Assembly: GCF_025465275.1 (NCBI RefSeq)
Contig: NZ_JAODNK010000051.1
Span: 62,001 to 126,000 of the forward strand
DNA from: Nocardia sp.
Lineage (GTDB): Bacteria > Actinomycetota > Actinomycetes > Mycobacteriales > Mycobacteriaceae
DNA length: 64,000 bases
Reading direction: 5' to 3'
The translations under genes were made by a program, and so were the position numbers. The notes beneath the pieces were generated by a model. It searched no databases. It saw only the letters and a program-made list of their open reading frames with translations, and was not told the DNA's origin. Below, piece after piece: positions 42,704 to 50,831 of the stretch (the stretch's first letter is position 1; the number at the start of each line of letters is the position of its first letter).

Positions 42704-43846
42704 ATGGATTTCGAGCTGACCACCGAACAGGAAATGCTGCGCGATACGGTACGCGTTGTACTGGCCCGCAGCTACACCCCGGAGCGCCGTCGCGAGGTCA
42801 TCGGCACCGAACTCGGCTGGGATCCGCAGCTGTGGAGCACTTTTGCCGAGGTCGGGCTGCTGGGTCTGACCTTCGCCGAGGAAGACGGCGGTATGGGCGC
42901 CGGACCCATCGAGGCCATGCTGGTGCTCACCGAACTGGGCCGCCGCCTCGCGCCGGAGCCGCTTCTGGACTGCGCGCTGCTGCCGGGCGGGCTCATTGCC
43001 CGGCTCGGCGCGGATAATCAGCGAAAAGAGCTGCTGCCCAAGGTGGCCGAGGGTGATCTGCGGCTGGCCTTCGCACATGCCGAACCGGGTGTGCGCTGGC
43101 CGTCCAACGAGGTCGGCGCCCAGGTGATCCAGCGCGGCGACGGCTGGACGCTGGCCGGTCGCAAACACGCGGTGCCGCACGGTGATTGCGCCGATCTGCT
43201 CATTGTCAGCGCGGCACTGCCCGGCGAATTCGGTGCGGAACGCGGCATCGGCCTGTTCCTCGTCGACCCCGCCGACCCGGGCGTGCGGCGCACGACCTAC
43301 GCCACCCACGACGGACTGCGCGGCGCGGATATCGAATTCGGCGGCGTGCGAGCCGAACCGCTGGGCGAGGTGCGCGATGCCACCGATGTGATCGAGGCCG
43401 CGCTGGCGGGTGCGCAGGCCGCGCTGTGCGCCGAGGCGGTCGGGGCCATGGAAGAGGCGCTGCGCCTGACGTCGGAATACCTGAAGACCCGCAAGCAATT
43501 CGGCGTTCCGCTGCGTTCCTTCCAGACGCTGACCCAGCGCGCCGCCGATATGTACGTCTCGCTGGAACTGGCGCGCGGTATGAGCATGTACTCGTCCATG
43601 TCCCTCGCCGACGGCATTACCGATCCGGTGGTCGCCTCCCGCGCCAAACTGCGAATCGGCCGCTCCGCCAGGCATATCGGGCAGGAAGCCATCCAGCTGC
43701 ACGGCGGTATCGGCATGACCGCCGAATATCCGGTCGGCCACTACACCGCGCGGCTGACCGCCATCGAGCGCACGCTCGGCGACTCCAGTGCTCATCTGCG
43801 CCGCCTGGGCAATGTTGTCGGCGATTATCAGATGGTCGAGATCTGA
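42704..43846 (+). CDS. acyl-CoA dehydrogenase (FadE-like), subunit 2
   Basis: This 380-residue homologue of the preceding gene starts MDFELTTEQEMLRDTVRVVLARSYTPERR. It shows a divergent substrate loop and the C-terminal segments TRKQFGVPLRSFQTLTQRAADMYV and IQLHGGIGMTAEYPVGHYTARLTAIERTLGD. In known two-gene FadE pairs one subunit carries FAD contacts and the other the catalytic Glu; which is which cannot be decided here. The start follows the previous stop by eight bases, and its stop overlaps the alcohol dehydrogenase start (TGATG). Extension to 42584 overlaps subunit 1 and is rejected. Confidence 0.92.
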   Translation: MDFELTTEQEMLRDTVRVVLARSYTPERRREVIGTELGWDPQLWSTFAEVGLLGLTFAEEDGGMGAGPIEAMLVLTELGRRLAPEPLLDCALLPGGLIARLGADNQRKELLPKVAEGDLRLAFAHAEPGVRWPSNEVGAQVIQRGDGWTLAGRKHAVPHGDCADLLIVSAALPGEFGAERGIGLFLVDPADPGVRRTTYATHDGLRGADIEFGGVRAEPLGEVRDATDVIEAALAGAQAALCAEAVGAMEEALRLTSEYLKTRKQFGVPLRSFQTLTQRAADMYVSLELARGMSMYSSMSLADGITDPVVASRAKLRIGRSARHIGQEAIQLHGGIGMTAEYPVGHYTARLTAIERTLGDSSAHLRRLGNVVGDYQMVEI

Positions 43847-45003
43847 TGCGCATCACCGGCGCGGTGCTCGAGGAGATCGGCCGCTCCCGTCCGTTCGCGG
43901 AATCCCGGCCGATCACCGTGTGCGAGTTGGAACTCGGCGATCCCGGGCCCACCGAGGTGCTCGTCGCCATCGAGGCGGCCGGGGTGTGTCACTCGGATCT
44001 GAGTGTGGTGGACGGCAATCGGCAACGGCCGGTGCCCATGCTGCTCGGGCACGAGGCGGCGGGGCGGGTGGTCTCCGTCGGCGAGCGGGTCTCGGATCTC
44101 CTTGCGGGACAGCGGGTTGTCATGTCCTTCCTGCCGCGCTGCGAGGACTGCGAGGCCTGCGATCGGGACGGGCAACTGCCCTGTTCGGCGGGTTCGCGCA
44201 CCAATAATGCCGGTGAGCTGCTGCATCATGCGGGCCATCTGTCCCGCGGCGGCAGCCGGGTGCACCATCATCTGGGTGTTTCCGGCTTCGCCAGCCACGC
44301 GATCGTGGATCGGGCGTCGGTGGTGCCGGTCGGCCTCGATGTGCCGCCCGAGGTCGCCGCGCTCTTCGGCTGCGCGGTGCTGACCGGCGGCGGGGCGGTG
44401 CTGAATGTGGCACGGCCGCGGCCGCAGGACAGCCTCATGGTGATCGGGCTGGGCGGGGTCGGTATGGCCGCCTTGCTCACCGCGAAAGCCATTGGCGTGG
44501 AACGCATTATCGGTGTGGACCGGATCCCCGAGAAGCTCGACATGGCACGGGAACTCGGCGCGACCGAGACCTATACCCCGGAGCAGGTACGCGCCGACGG
44601 AGTCCGGGCGCGGTATGTCATCGAATGCGCGGGGCATCCGGCCGCACTCGAAACCGCTTATGCGGCTACGGCTCCCGGCGGCACCACCGTCACCGTCGGA
44701 CTGCCCGCGCCGTCCGCGACCATTACCCTGCCGCCACTGAGTCTGACCGCCGAGGCCCGCACCATTGTCGGCAGCTATCTGGGCTCGGCCGTTCCGGCTC
44801 GTGATATCCCGCGCTACGAGCAGCTGTGGCGGGCGGGCAGGCTGCCGGTCGAGCGGCTCATCTCTGCGCGCATCGAACTGTCCGAAATCAATGAGGCGAT
44901 GGATTTGCTGGCCGATGGCCATGCTGTGCGACAGGTCATAAGCTTCGGATCCGTATCGCACGCTGTGCCGCAGAATAAGGGGAGCATGCAGGGGATTTAT
45001 TGA
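43846..45003 (+). CDS. zinc-dependent alcohol dehydrogenase (MDR superfamily)
   Basis: This 385-residue enzyme has the catalytic zinc ligands Cys48 (AGVCHSD) and His69 (LGHEAAG), the structural zinc set Cys99-Cys102-Cys105-Cys113 (CEDCEACDRDGQLPC) and the Rossmann motif GLGGVGMAAL. It should oxidise a primary or aryl alcohol with NAD(P). The start overlaps the acyl-CoA dehydrogenase stop, so it is part of the same operon. The alkyl sulfatases encoded just downstream release alcohols, which this enzyme could oxidise; that link is inferred. Microprotein 2 follows 92 bp later. Confidence 0.93.
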   Translation: MRITGAVLEEIGRSRPFAESRPITVCELELGDPGPTEVLVAIEAAGVCHSDLSVVDGNRQRPVPMLLGHEAAGRVVSVGERVSDLLAGQRVVMSFLPRCEDCEACDRDGQLPCSAGSRTNNAGELLHHAGHLSRGGSRVHHHLGVSGFASHAIVDRASVVPVGLDVPPEVAALFGCAVLTGGGAVLNVARPRPQDSLMVIGLGGVGMAALLTAKAIGVERIIGVDRIPEKLDMARELGATETYTPEQVRADGVRARYVIECAGHPAALETAYAATAPGGTTVTVGLPAPSATITLPPLSLTAEARTIVGSYLGSAVPARDIPRYEQLWRAGRLPVERLISARIELSEINEAMDLLADGHAVRQVISFGSVSHAVPQNKGSMQGIY

Positions 45004-45095
45004 CTGAACAGTGTGTGCTGAAACGCTTGCTGTTCGATTGCTCTTGTTCCTACGGTGTAGGTGCAATGTGATCGAACGAAAGCGAGGATCCCGCA

Positions 45096-45206
45096 ATGAA
45101 TTTCCCGATCATCAATCTGGGTTCGGCCACCCTGGACCTGGCGAACACCATCACCTCGACGCTCGCGCAAATCACCTACCTGCTGCAGGCGTGGGGCTCG
45201 ATGTAG
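45096..45206 (+). CDS. 36-residue microprotein, copy 2
   Basis: This second copy of the microprotein begins MNFPIINLGSATLDLANT and ends in WGSM, with replacements only at positions 17, 25, 26 and 32 relative to copy 1. The region before the ATG (CGAAAGCGAGGA) also resembles that of copy 1 (GAGAAAGCAGGA). The flanking DNA is otherwise unrelated, so the conserved unit is essentially ribosome site plus ORF. It lies downstream of the alcohol dehydrogenase gene and converges with the TetR gene. Function unknown. Confidence 0.8.
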   Translation: MNFPIINLGSATLDLANTITSTLAQITYLLQAWGSM

Positions 45207-45275
45207 GTCGGCTTCGTCACCCGCCGGTCCTGATCGGATCGGCGGTATCGGCGTGTCCGGGGTAGTCGGCGCAGC

Positions 45276-45908
45276 CTAGGCGGCGCCGGAATCCTTGCCG
45301 CCCAGCAGTGCCCGCAGTGCCCGGGCGATCGCCCGGGACGCCGCCCCCTGTGACAGGCCGCGCCGATCGACCAGCTGGTGCCGGTACGCCCAGCCCACCG
45401 TGGCCTCGACCAGATCCAGCAATTCCTGGTCCGTGCCGCCGTCACGATGCAATTCGGTGGCGAAGGCACGCGCCAGACCGTCGCGGGTGCGGCCGTCGGT
45501 CGTGCGCATGCGCTCGTCGAGCACCGGAATCGATTGCGATTCGAGCAGGCCGAGCAGTCGCGGATTGCGTTGCGCGGCAAAGATCGCCTCGCTCTGCGCG
45601 ATGACCGCGTCGATGCGCGCGTCCAGGGGCAGCTGCGGATCCGGTGCCGCGATAAGCGTTTCCACGTACTCCGACTGCGCCTCGACCGCGGCGATGCGCA
45701 GATCGTTGCGGCCCGGGAAGTGCACGAAGATGCTGCGCTCGGAAACGCCTGCGCGGTCGGCGATGTCCTTGGCGGTCGGCAGGAATTTGCCGTCCTTGAT
45801 GGCCGTCAGCAGGGCATCGACGATCGCCTTGCGGGTCTGCTCCGGATTGCGCCGGCGGCGCCGCACTGTGGGGCTTTCACTCGCGGGTTCGGTGGTGCCG
45901 TCACTCAT
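45276..45908 (-). CDS. TetR family regulator of the alkyl sulfatase genes
   Basis: This 210-residue regulator has a basic N-terminal stretch (VRRRRRNPEQTRKAI) leading into a helix-turn-helix (LLTAIKDGKFLPTAKDIADRAGVSERSIFVHFPGRNDL) and a helical ligand domain. The recognition helix VSERSIFVHF is typical. The gene is divergent from the alkyl sulfatase operon and a perfect 13-bp-arm palindrome lies 60 bp upstream of its ATG, between the two. It probably represses itself and the sulfatases and, through the related site at 39007-39031, microprotein 1. The inducer may be an alkyl sulfate or fatty alcohol. Confidence 0.9.
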   Translation of the reverse strand: MSDGTTEPASESPTVRRRRRNPEQTRKAIVDALLTAIKDGKFLPTAKDIADRAGVSERSIFVHFPGRNDLRIAAVEAQSEYVETLIAAPDPQLPLDARIDAVIAQSEAIFAAQRNPRLLGLLESQSIPVLDERMRTTDGRTRDGLARAFATELHRDGGTDQELLDLVEATVGWAYRHQLVDRRGLSQGAASRAIARALRALLGGKDSGAA

Positions 45909-45968
45909 GCCTGCATCCGATCACAGCGCCTCCCAGCGGTCCATGGTGGGTTCGAGAGATTCGCGCCC

Positions 45969-45997
45969 CCACTATTGCAGTCTAACTGCAATAGTGG
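45969..45997. promoter_or_regulatory. perfect TetR operator palindrome
   Basis: CCACTATTGCAGT-CTA-ACTGCAATAGTGG is a perfect inverted repeat with 13-bp arms. A possible promoter for the sulfatase operon overlaps it: TTGCAG at 45975 and TAGAGT at 45999 with 18-bp spacing. Repression by steric block is therefore expected. Confidence 0.85.
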
Positions 45998-46149
45998 TTA
46001 GAGTAGCTACAGACGGCAAACACGGGTTGCGCATTGGAATGCGTCATCAGGGCCGTGAGCAAATCCTTATCAATACACTGGCGAACCTCTGGCTAATTTC
46101 TGTGTGGCTGGCTTGCGGTGCGCTCGGTCGGAAGAGGCAGGAGAGCGAC

Positions 46150-48213
46150 GTGGTCGACGGCAATCGGAACGAGGGCGGGCAGCACCCGGAGAACCCCCGA
46201 CTCAGGGTGTCCAGGCGCGGCATGCTCGGCGTCGGCGCGGCGGCCCTGGCCGCGGTGGGCGTCGGCGGCGCGCTGAGCGGCTGCGGCACCTCGGACGAGG
46301 TGAACCCGTCGACCACCCAGACGGACCCCACTGATGCGATCGCCGTGGCGAACAAAAAGGTCACCGAGACCATGCCGTTCTCCGACACCACCGACTTCGC
46401 CGATGCCGACCGCGGTTTCATCGAGGCGCTGAAGCCGGGTGTCATCAAGGACGACAAGGGCAAGGTGGTCTGGGACACCGACTCCTACAACTTCCTGCAG
46501 GGCACCTGCCCGTCCTCGGCCAACCCCAGCCTGTGGCGGCAATCGCAGCTGACCATCAAGCAGGGCCTCTACGAAATCGCGCCCGGCTTCTATCAGATCC
46601 GCGGCCTCGACCTGTCGAATATGACGCTCATCGAGGGGCAGACCGGCGTCATCGTCATCGACCCGCTCATCTCCAATGAGACCGCCGCCGCCGGGCTCGC
46701 GCTGTACCGCGCGCATCGCGGCAACAAGCCGGTCACCGGATTGATCTACACCCACGCGCATGTCGACCATTTCGGCGGTTCGCTGGGTGTGACCACTCGG
46801 GAAGATGTCGACGCGGGCCGCTGCCCGGTGGTCGCGCCCTCCGGATTCCTCGAGCACGCGGTGGCCGAGAACATCTACGCCGGCACCGCCATGGCACGCC
46901 GCGCCGCCTATATGTACGGCGCCGCACTGCCGCGCGGGCCGAAGGGGCAGATCGGCGCGGGCCTGGGCCAGACCACCTCGGTCGGCACCACCACCCTCCT
47001 CGATCCGACCCTCACCATCAACACCACCGGTGAGGAGCACGTCATCGACGGCGTGCGCATGGTCTTCCAGATGACCCCGGGCACCGAGGCCCCGTCGGAG
47101 ATGAACTTCTACTTCCCCGATCGCCGCATCCTCTGCATGGCCGAGAACGCCACGCACACCCTGCACAATCTGCTCACCCTGCGCGGTGCGCTGGTGCGCG
47201 ATCCGCATGTGTGGTCGAAGTACCTGACCGAATCCATCAATCTCTATGCGCGCCAGTCCGATGTGGTGTTCTCCTCGCACCACTGGCCGCTCTGGGGCAC
47301 CGCCAAGATCGTCGAATACCTTTCCGCACAACGGGATCTGTACGGCTACCTCAATGATCAGACGCTGCGCATGCTCAATACCGGCATGGTGGGCAGCGAG
47401 ATCGCCGAGGCCATGCAGATGCCGCCGGAGATCGAAAAGGCTTGGTACTCACACGGTTACTACGGCAGCGTGAGCCACAATGTCAAGGCGATCTACCAGC
47501 GGTACATGGGCTGGTTCGACGGCAATCCGGCGCACCTGTGGGAGCACCCGCCGGTCGACAACGCCAAGCGGCACGTCGATGCCATGGGTGGTGCGAGCGA
47601 GGTGCTGAAGAAGGCGAAGAAGGCCTACGACGACGCCGACTATCGCTGGGCCGTACAGCTGCTCAACTACGCGATCTTCGCCGACGACAGCAATAAGAAG
47701 GCAAAAGACCTGCAGGCCAGTGCTTTCGAACAGCTCGGTTACGGCTCCGAGAACGCCACCTGGCGCAATTTCTACCTCTCCGGTGCATACGAACTGCGCA
47801 ACGGCTCCTTCGGCACACCCACCTCGGCCAACTCCAAGGGCCTGCTCGCCGCGCTCACCGTGGATCAGGCGTTCGACGCCATCTCGCTGTTCGTCAACGG
47901 GCCCAAGGCCTGGGACGTGCACGTGGTCACCGACTGGAAGTTCAGCGACCAGAGCGACAAGGTGCACCGCTCCGAACTGCGCAATGGCGTACTGGTGCAC
48001 TACGACCGCTGGCCGAACGACGGCCTGGCAGCGCCCGACGCGACCATCACCCTCACCCGCGGCGGATTCATTCAGAACATGATCGGCGGCGGCGATATGA
48101 AGGCCGCGGTTGCCAAGGGCGACATCAAGATCGACGGCAATGCCGCCGTACTCGCCCAGATGAAGGGACTCTTCGACAAGCCGGACCCGAACTTCGCCAT
48201 CGTCACGCCCTGA
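46150..48213 (+). CDS. alkyl sulfatase (SdsA1/BDS1-type), exported lipoprotein
   Basis: This 687-residue enzyme has a twin-arginine signal with lipobox (RVSRRGMLGVGAAALAAVGV...LSGC), so it is predicted to be Tat-exported and lipid-anchored. The metallo-beta-lactamase core shows His202, His204, Asp206 and His207 in THAHVDHFGG. A dimerisation domain with NVKAIYQRYMGWFDGNPAHLWEHPP follows, and a C-terminal SCP2-like domain binds the alkyl chain. It should hydrolyse primary alkyl sulfates such as dodecyl sulfate to alcohol and sulfate. GTG 46150 has AGGAG upstream; longer in-frame starts lie in the operator region. It is first in a two-sulfatase operon. Confidence 0.92.
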   Translation: MVDGNRNEGGQHPENPRLRVSRRGMLGVGAAALAAVGVGGALSGCGTSDEVNPSTTQTDPTDAIAVANKKVTETMPFSDTTDFADADRGFIEALKPGVIKDDKGKVVWDTDSYNFLQGTCPSSANPSLWRQSQLTIKQGLYEIAPGFYQIRGLDLSNMTLIEGQTGVIVIDPLISNETAAAGLALYRAHRGNKPVTGLIYTHAHVDHFGGSLGVTTREDVDAGRCPVVAPSGFLEHAVAENIYAGTAMARRAAYMYGAALPRGPKGQIGAGLGQTTSVGTTTLLDPTLTINTTGEEHVIDGVRMVFQMTPGTEAPSEMNFYFPDRRILCMAENATHTLHNLLTLRGALVRDPHVWSKYLTESINLYARQSDVVFSSHHWPLWGTAKIVEYLSAQRDLYGYLNDQTLRMLNTGMVGSEIAEAMQMPPEIEKAWYSHGYYGSVSHNVKAIYQRYMGWFDGNPAHLWEHPPVDNAKRHVDAMGGASEVLKKAKKAYDDADYRWAVQLLNYAIFADDSNKKAKDLQASAFEQLGYGSENATWRNFYLSGAYELRNGSFGTPTSANSKGLLAALTVDQAFDAISLFVNGPKAWDVHVVTDWKFSDQSDKVHRSELRNGVLVHYDRWPNDGLAAPDATITLTRGGFIQNMIGGGDMKAAVAKGDIKIDGNAAVLAQMKGLFDKPDPNFAIVTP

Positions 48214-48262
48214 CCCGGAACACCCTCGGCCCAGTCATAACCGCCAGGAAAAGGAGTAGGTA

Positions 48263-50164
48263 GTGAGCGCACAGACCGAACCCAGCGATTTCATCTTCCA
48301 GCAGCATCAGCAGGCGCTCGCGGAGATGCCCTTCAACGACACCGCCGACCAGCAGGACTGCGATCGCGGATTCATCGCCGCGCTCGAACCTGGCGTCGTG
48401 CACGATGCCGATGGAAAGGTGGTGTGGGACAGCGACACCTGGGGCTTCCTCGAGGGCACCTGTCCCTCCAGCGTGCACCCCAGCCTGTGGCGGCAGTCCG
48501 GCTTGAACGTCCGGCAGGGCCTGTACGAGGTCACCGAGGGGATCTACCAGATCCGCGGCCTCGACCTGTCGCAGATGACCATCGTCGAGGGTAAGACCGG
48601 CGTCGTCGTCATCGACCCGCTGGTCTCCGCCGAGACCGCCGCGGCCGGTCTGAAGCTCTACCGCGAACACCGTGGCGACAAGCCGGTCACCGGCCTGATC
48701 TACACCCACTCGCACGTCGACCACTTCGGCGGCGCGCGCGGCGTCACCACCATCGAAGACGTCGAGGCGGGCCGCTGCCCGGTCATCGCCCCGGCCGGTT
48801 TCCTCGAGCACGCGGTCGCCGAGAACGTCTACGCGGGCACCGCCATGTCGCGCCGCGCCAGCTACATGTACGGCGCCGTGCTGCCGCGCGGACCCAGGGG
48901 CACGGTGGGATCCGGTCTCGGACAGACTAATTCGCTGGGCACTATCACTCTCATCGCGCCCAACAAGGACATCACCCACACCGGGCAGGAAGAGATCGTG
49001 GACGGGGTCCGGATCATCTTCCAGATCACGCCCGGCACCGAAGCGCCGTCGGAGATGAACTTCTACTTCCCCGACCACCGCGCCCTCTGCATGGCCGAGA
49101 ACGCCACCCACACCCTGCACAACCTGCTCACCCTGCGCGGCGCGCTGGTGCGCGATCCGCACGTGTGGTCGCAGTACCTCACCGAATCCATCAATATGTT
49201 CGCGCGCGATTCGGACGTCGTCTTCGCCTCGCACCACTGGCCGACCTGGGGCACCGACCGGCTGGTGGAATTCATGTCGCTGCAGCGGGATCTGTACGCC
49301 TACCTGAACGATCAGACGCTGCGGCGACTGAACCAGGGCTTCGTCGGCAGCGAGATCGCCGAAATGATCGAACTGCCGCCGGCCATCGCCGACGCCTGGC
49401 ACACGCACGGGTACTACGGCAGCGTCAGCCACAATGTGAAGGCCATCTACCAGCGCTACATGGGCTGGTTCGACGGCAACCCGGCGCACCTGTGGGAGCA
49501 CCCGCCGGTCGAGAACGCCAAGCGGCACGTGGAGTTCATGGGCGGCGCCGACGAGGTGCTGAAGAAGGCGCGGGTCGCCTACGACGCCGGTGACTACCGC
49601 TGGGTGGTGCAGGTGGTGAACTATGTGATCTTCGCCGACCCGGCCAACGAGGCCGCGAAGATCCTGCAGGCCACCACCTTCGAGCAGCTGGGCTACGGCG
49701 CGGAGAACGCGCCCTGGCGCAACTTCTTCCTGATGGGCGCCTACGAACTGCGCAACGGCGGTGTCGGCACCCCGACCGCGGCCAGCTCACCCACCATGCT
49801 GGCGGCACTGACCGTGGAGCAGGTCTTCGACGCCATCTCCCTGCGCCTCGACGGACCCAAGGCCTGGCACGAAACCGCCGTCAGCGACTGGAATTTCACC
49901 GACGAGAACCGGACTCACCGGCTCGAACTGCGCAATGGCGTGCTGGTGCACTACGACCGTCCGAACACCGGCAAGCTCGCGGCGGCGGATGTGACCTTCA
50001 CGCTCACCCGCGGCACCCTGATCGGCGTCCTGCTCGCCGGACAGGACCTGGCCGCCGCCGTGAAGTCGGGCGCGATCAAGGTCGAGGGTGATGTCGCCAG
50101 CTTCGGCAAGCTCGTCACCCTGTTCGACGAACCGGATCCGGGCTTCAATATCGTCACGCCGTAA
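48263..50164 (+). CDS. alkyl sulfatase (SdsA1/BDS1-type), no signal peptide
   Basis: This 633-residue paralogue of the preceding sulfatase has the same zinc motif (His149, His151, Asp153 and His154 in THSHVDHFGG), the same middle domain (HGYYGSVSHNVKAIYQRYMGWFDG) and a C-terminal SCP2-like domain. It starts directly with MSAQTEPSDFIFQQHQQALAEMP and has no export signal, so it is predicted cytoplasmic. The pair can therefore attack alkyl sulfates outside and inside the membrane. The GTG start follows AAAAGGAGTAGGTA. The tandem genes arose by duplication. A strong terminator follows at 50225-50259. Confidence 0.92.
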   Translation: MSAQTEPSDFIFQQHQQALAEMPFNDTADQQDCDRGFIAALEPGVVHDADGKVVWDSDTWGFLEGTCPSSVHPSLWRQSGLNVRQGLYEVTEGIYQIRGLDLSQMTIVEGKTGVVVIDPLVSAETAAAGLKLYREHRGDKPVTGLIYTHSHVDHFGGARGVTTIEDVEAGRCPVIAPAGFLEHAVAENVYAGTAMSRRASYMYGAVLPRGPRGTVGSGLGQTNSLGTITLIAPNKDITHTGQEEIVDGVRIIFQITPGTEAPSEMNFYFPDHRALCMAENATHTLHNLLTLRGALVRDPHVWSQYLTESINMFARDSDVVFASHHWPTWGTDRLVEFMSLQRDLYAYLNDQTLRRLNQGFVGSEIAEMIELPPAIADAWHTHGYYGSVSHNVKAIYQRYMGWFDGNPAHLWEHPPVENAKRHVEFMGGADEVLKKARVAYDAGDYRWVVQVVNYVIFADPANEAAKILQATTFEQLGYGAENAPWRNFFLMGAYELRNGGVGTPTAASSPTMLAALTVEQVFDAISLRLDGPKAWHETAVSDWNFTDENRTHRLELRNGVLVHYDRPNTGKLAAADVTFTLTRGTLIGVLLAGQDLAAAVKSGAIKVEGDVASFGKLVTLFDEPDPGFNIVTP

Positions 50165-50224
50165 TGACCGTCTCCACAACGTAATTCGGAGCGCGTACCT
50201 CATCCGTGCTGCGAATTACGAATG

Positions 50225-50259
50225 CGGGGCCCTGCCGCCGACCGTCCGGCAGGGCCCCG
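50225..50259. terminator. terminator of the sulfatase operon
   Basis: A perfect 13-bp stem (CGGGGCCCTGCCG and its complement) with a 9-base loop is followed by TTTCG. It lies 60 bp after the second sulfatase and before the end of a convergent small gene. Confidence 0.9.
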
Positions 50260-50294
50260 TTTCGCCTCTGAAAATGGCTGTGGCACAGCGGTTT

Positions 50295-50606
50295 CTATGC
50301 GCGCAGCGCGGGTTCCGGTCGGTGCCGGACCGCCGCGCTGAAGAGTTGATACTCCGCCGGTGGAACGCACACCTCCCGGTAGGGATGTCGTGGTGCGACG
50401 CGGCGCTGCGGGCCGGGAATGACCACGCCGTGCCGGACGGGCACGCCCGTGGCCTCCTGCGCGCGGACCCAGCTCTGCATGGCCTGTGAATCCAGACTGG
50501 GCAGATATTCCACCGCCCGTTCCCATTCGAGACCCTCCACCTGCATCGGGTCGCTGACCGCGGTGACGACGACGGCATATGCCGTACCGACGCTCGTGTC
50601 CGCCAT
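50295..50606 (-). CDS. hypothetical protein
   Basis: This 103-residue soluble protein begins MADTSVGTAYAVVVTAVSDPMQVEGLEWERAVEYLPSLD. The second half is basic (PQRRVAPRHPYREVCVPPAEYQLF). No motif or family is recognised. The ATG has a G-rich stretch about ten bases upstream. It is divergent from the flavin monooxygenase operon with a 225-bp spacer that is AT-rich around 50656-50700 and likely holds promoters for both. Confidence 0.6.
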   Translation of the reverse strand: MADTSVGTAYAVVVTAVSDPMQVEGLEWERAVEYLPSLDSQAMQSWVRAQEATGVPVRHGVVIPGPQRRVAPRHPYREVCVPPAEYQLFSAAVRHRPEPALRA

Positions 50607-50831
50607 TCGGATCTACCCCCTGGTCCCTGGTTTTACCGGCGTTGCGCGGGGAATGTTCAGCTTAACTTGAAACATATTGCACTACTGTGTGTTTCGCTGT
50701 TGTCGCAGGTTAGTTGCGTGTGATCATAGCCATGGGGTGGGCTGGGTCACCCCGCCGGAATAGGGTCGCGGGGGTCTGTGTTCATTAGGTTGACATATCC
50801 ACCAAAAAGGGTGTGAGCCCAGGAGGTCCCC

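Noticed and set aside
45295..46149. In-frame upstream extension of the first alkyl sulfatase
   Set aside because: It is antisense to the TetR gene and crosses the operator. The Tat signal and ribosome site place the start at 46150.
50790..50795. TTGACA box upstream of the flavin monooxygenase as a sigma-70 promoter
   Set aside because: No acceptable -10 hexamer lies 16-18 bp downstream before the ribosome site, so it is probably coincidental.
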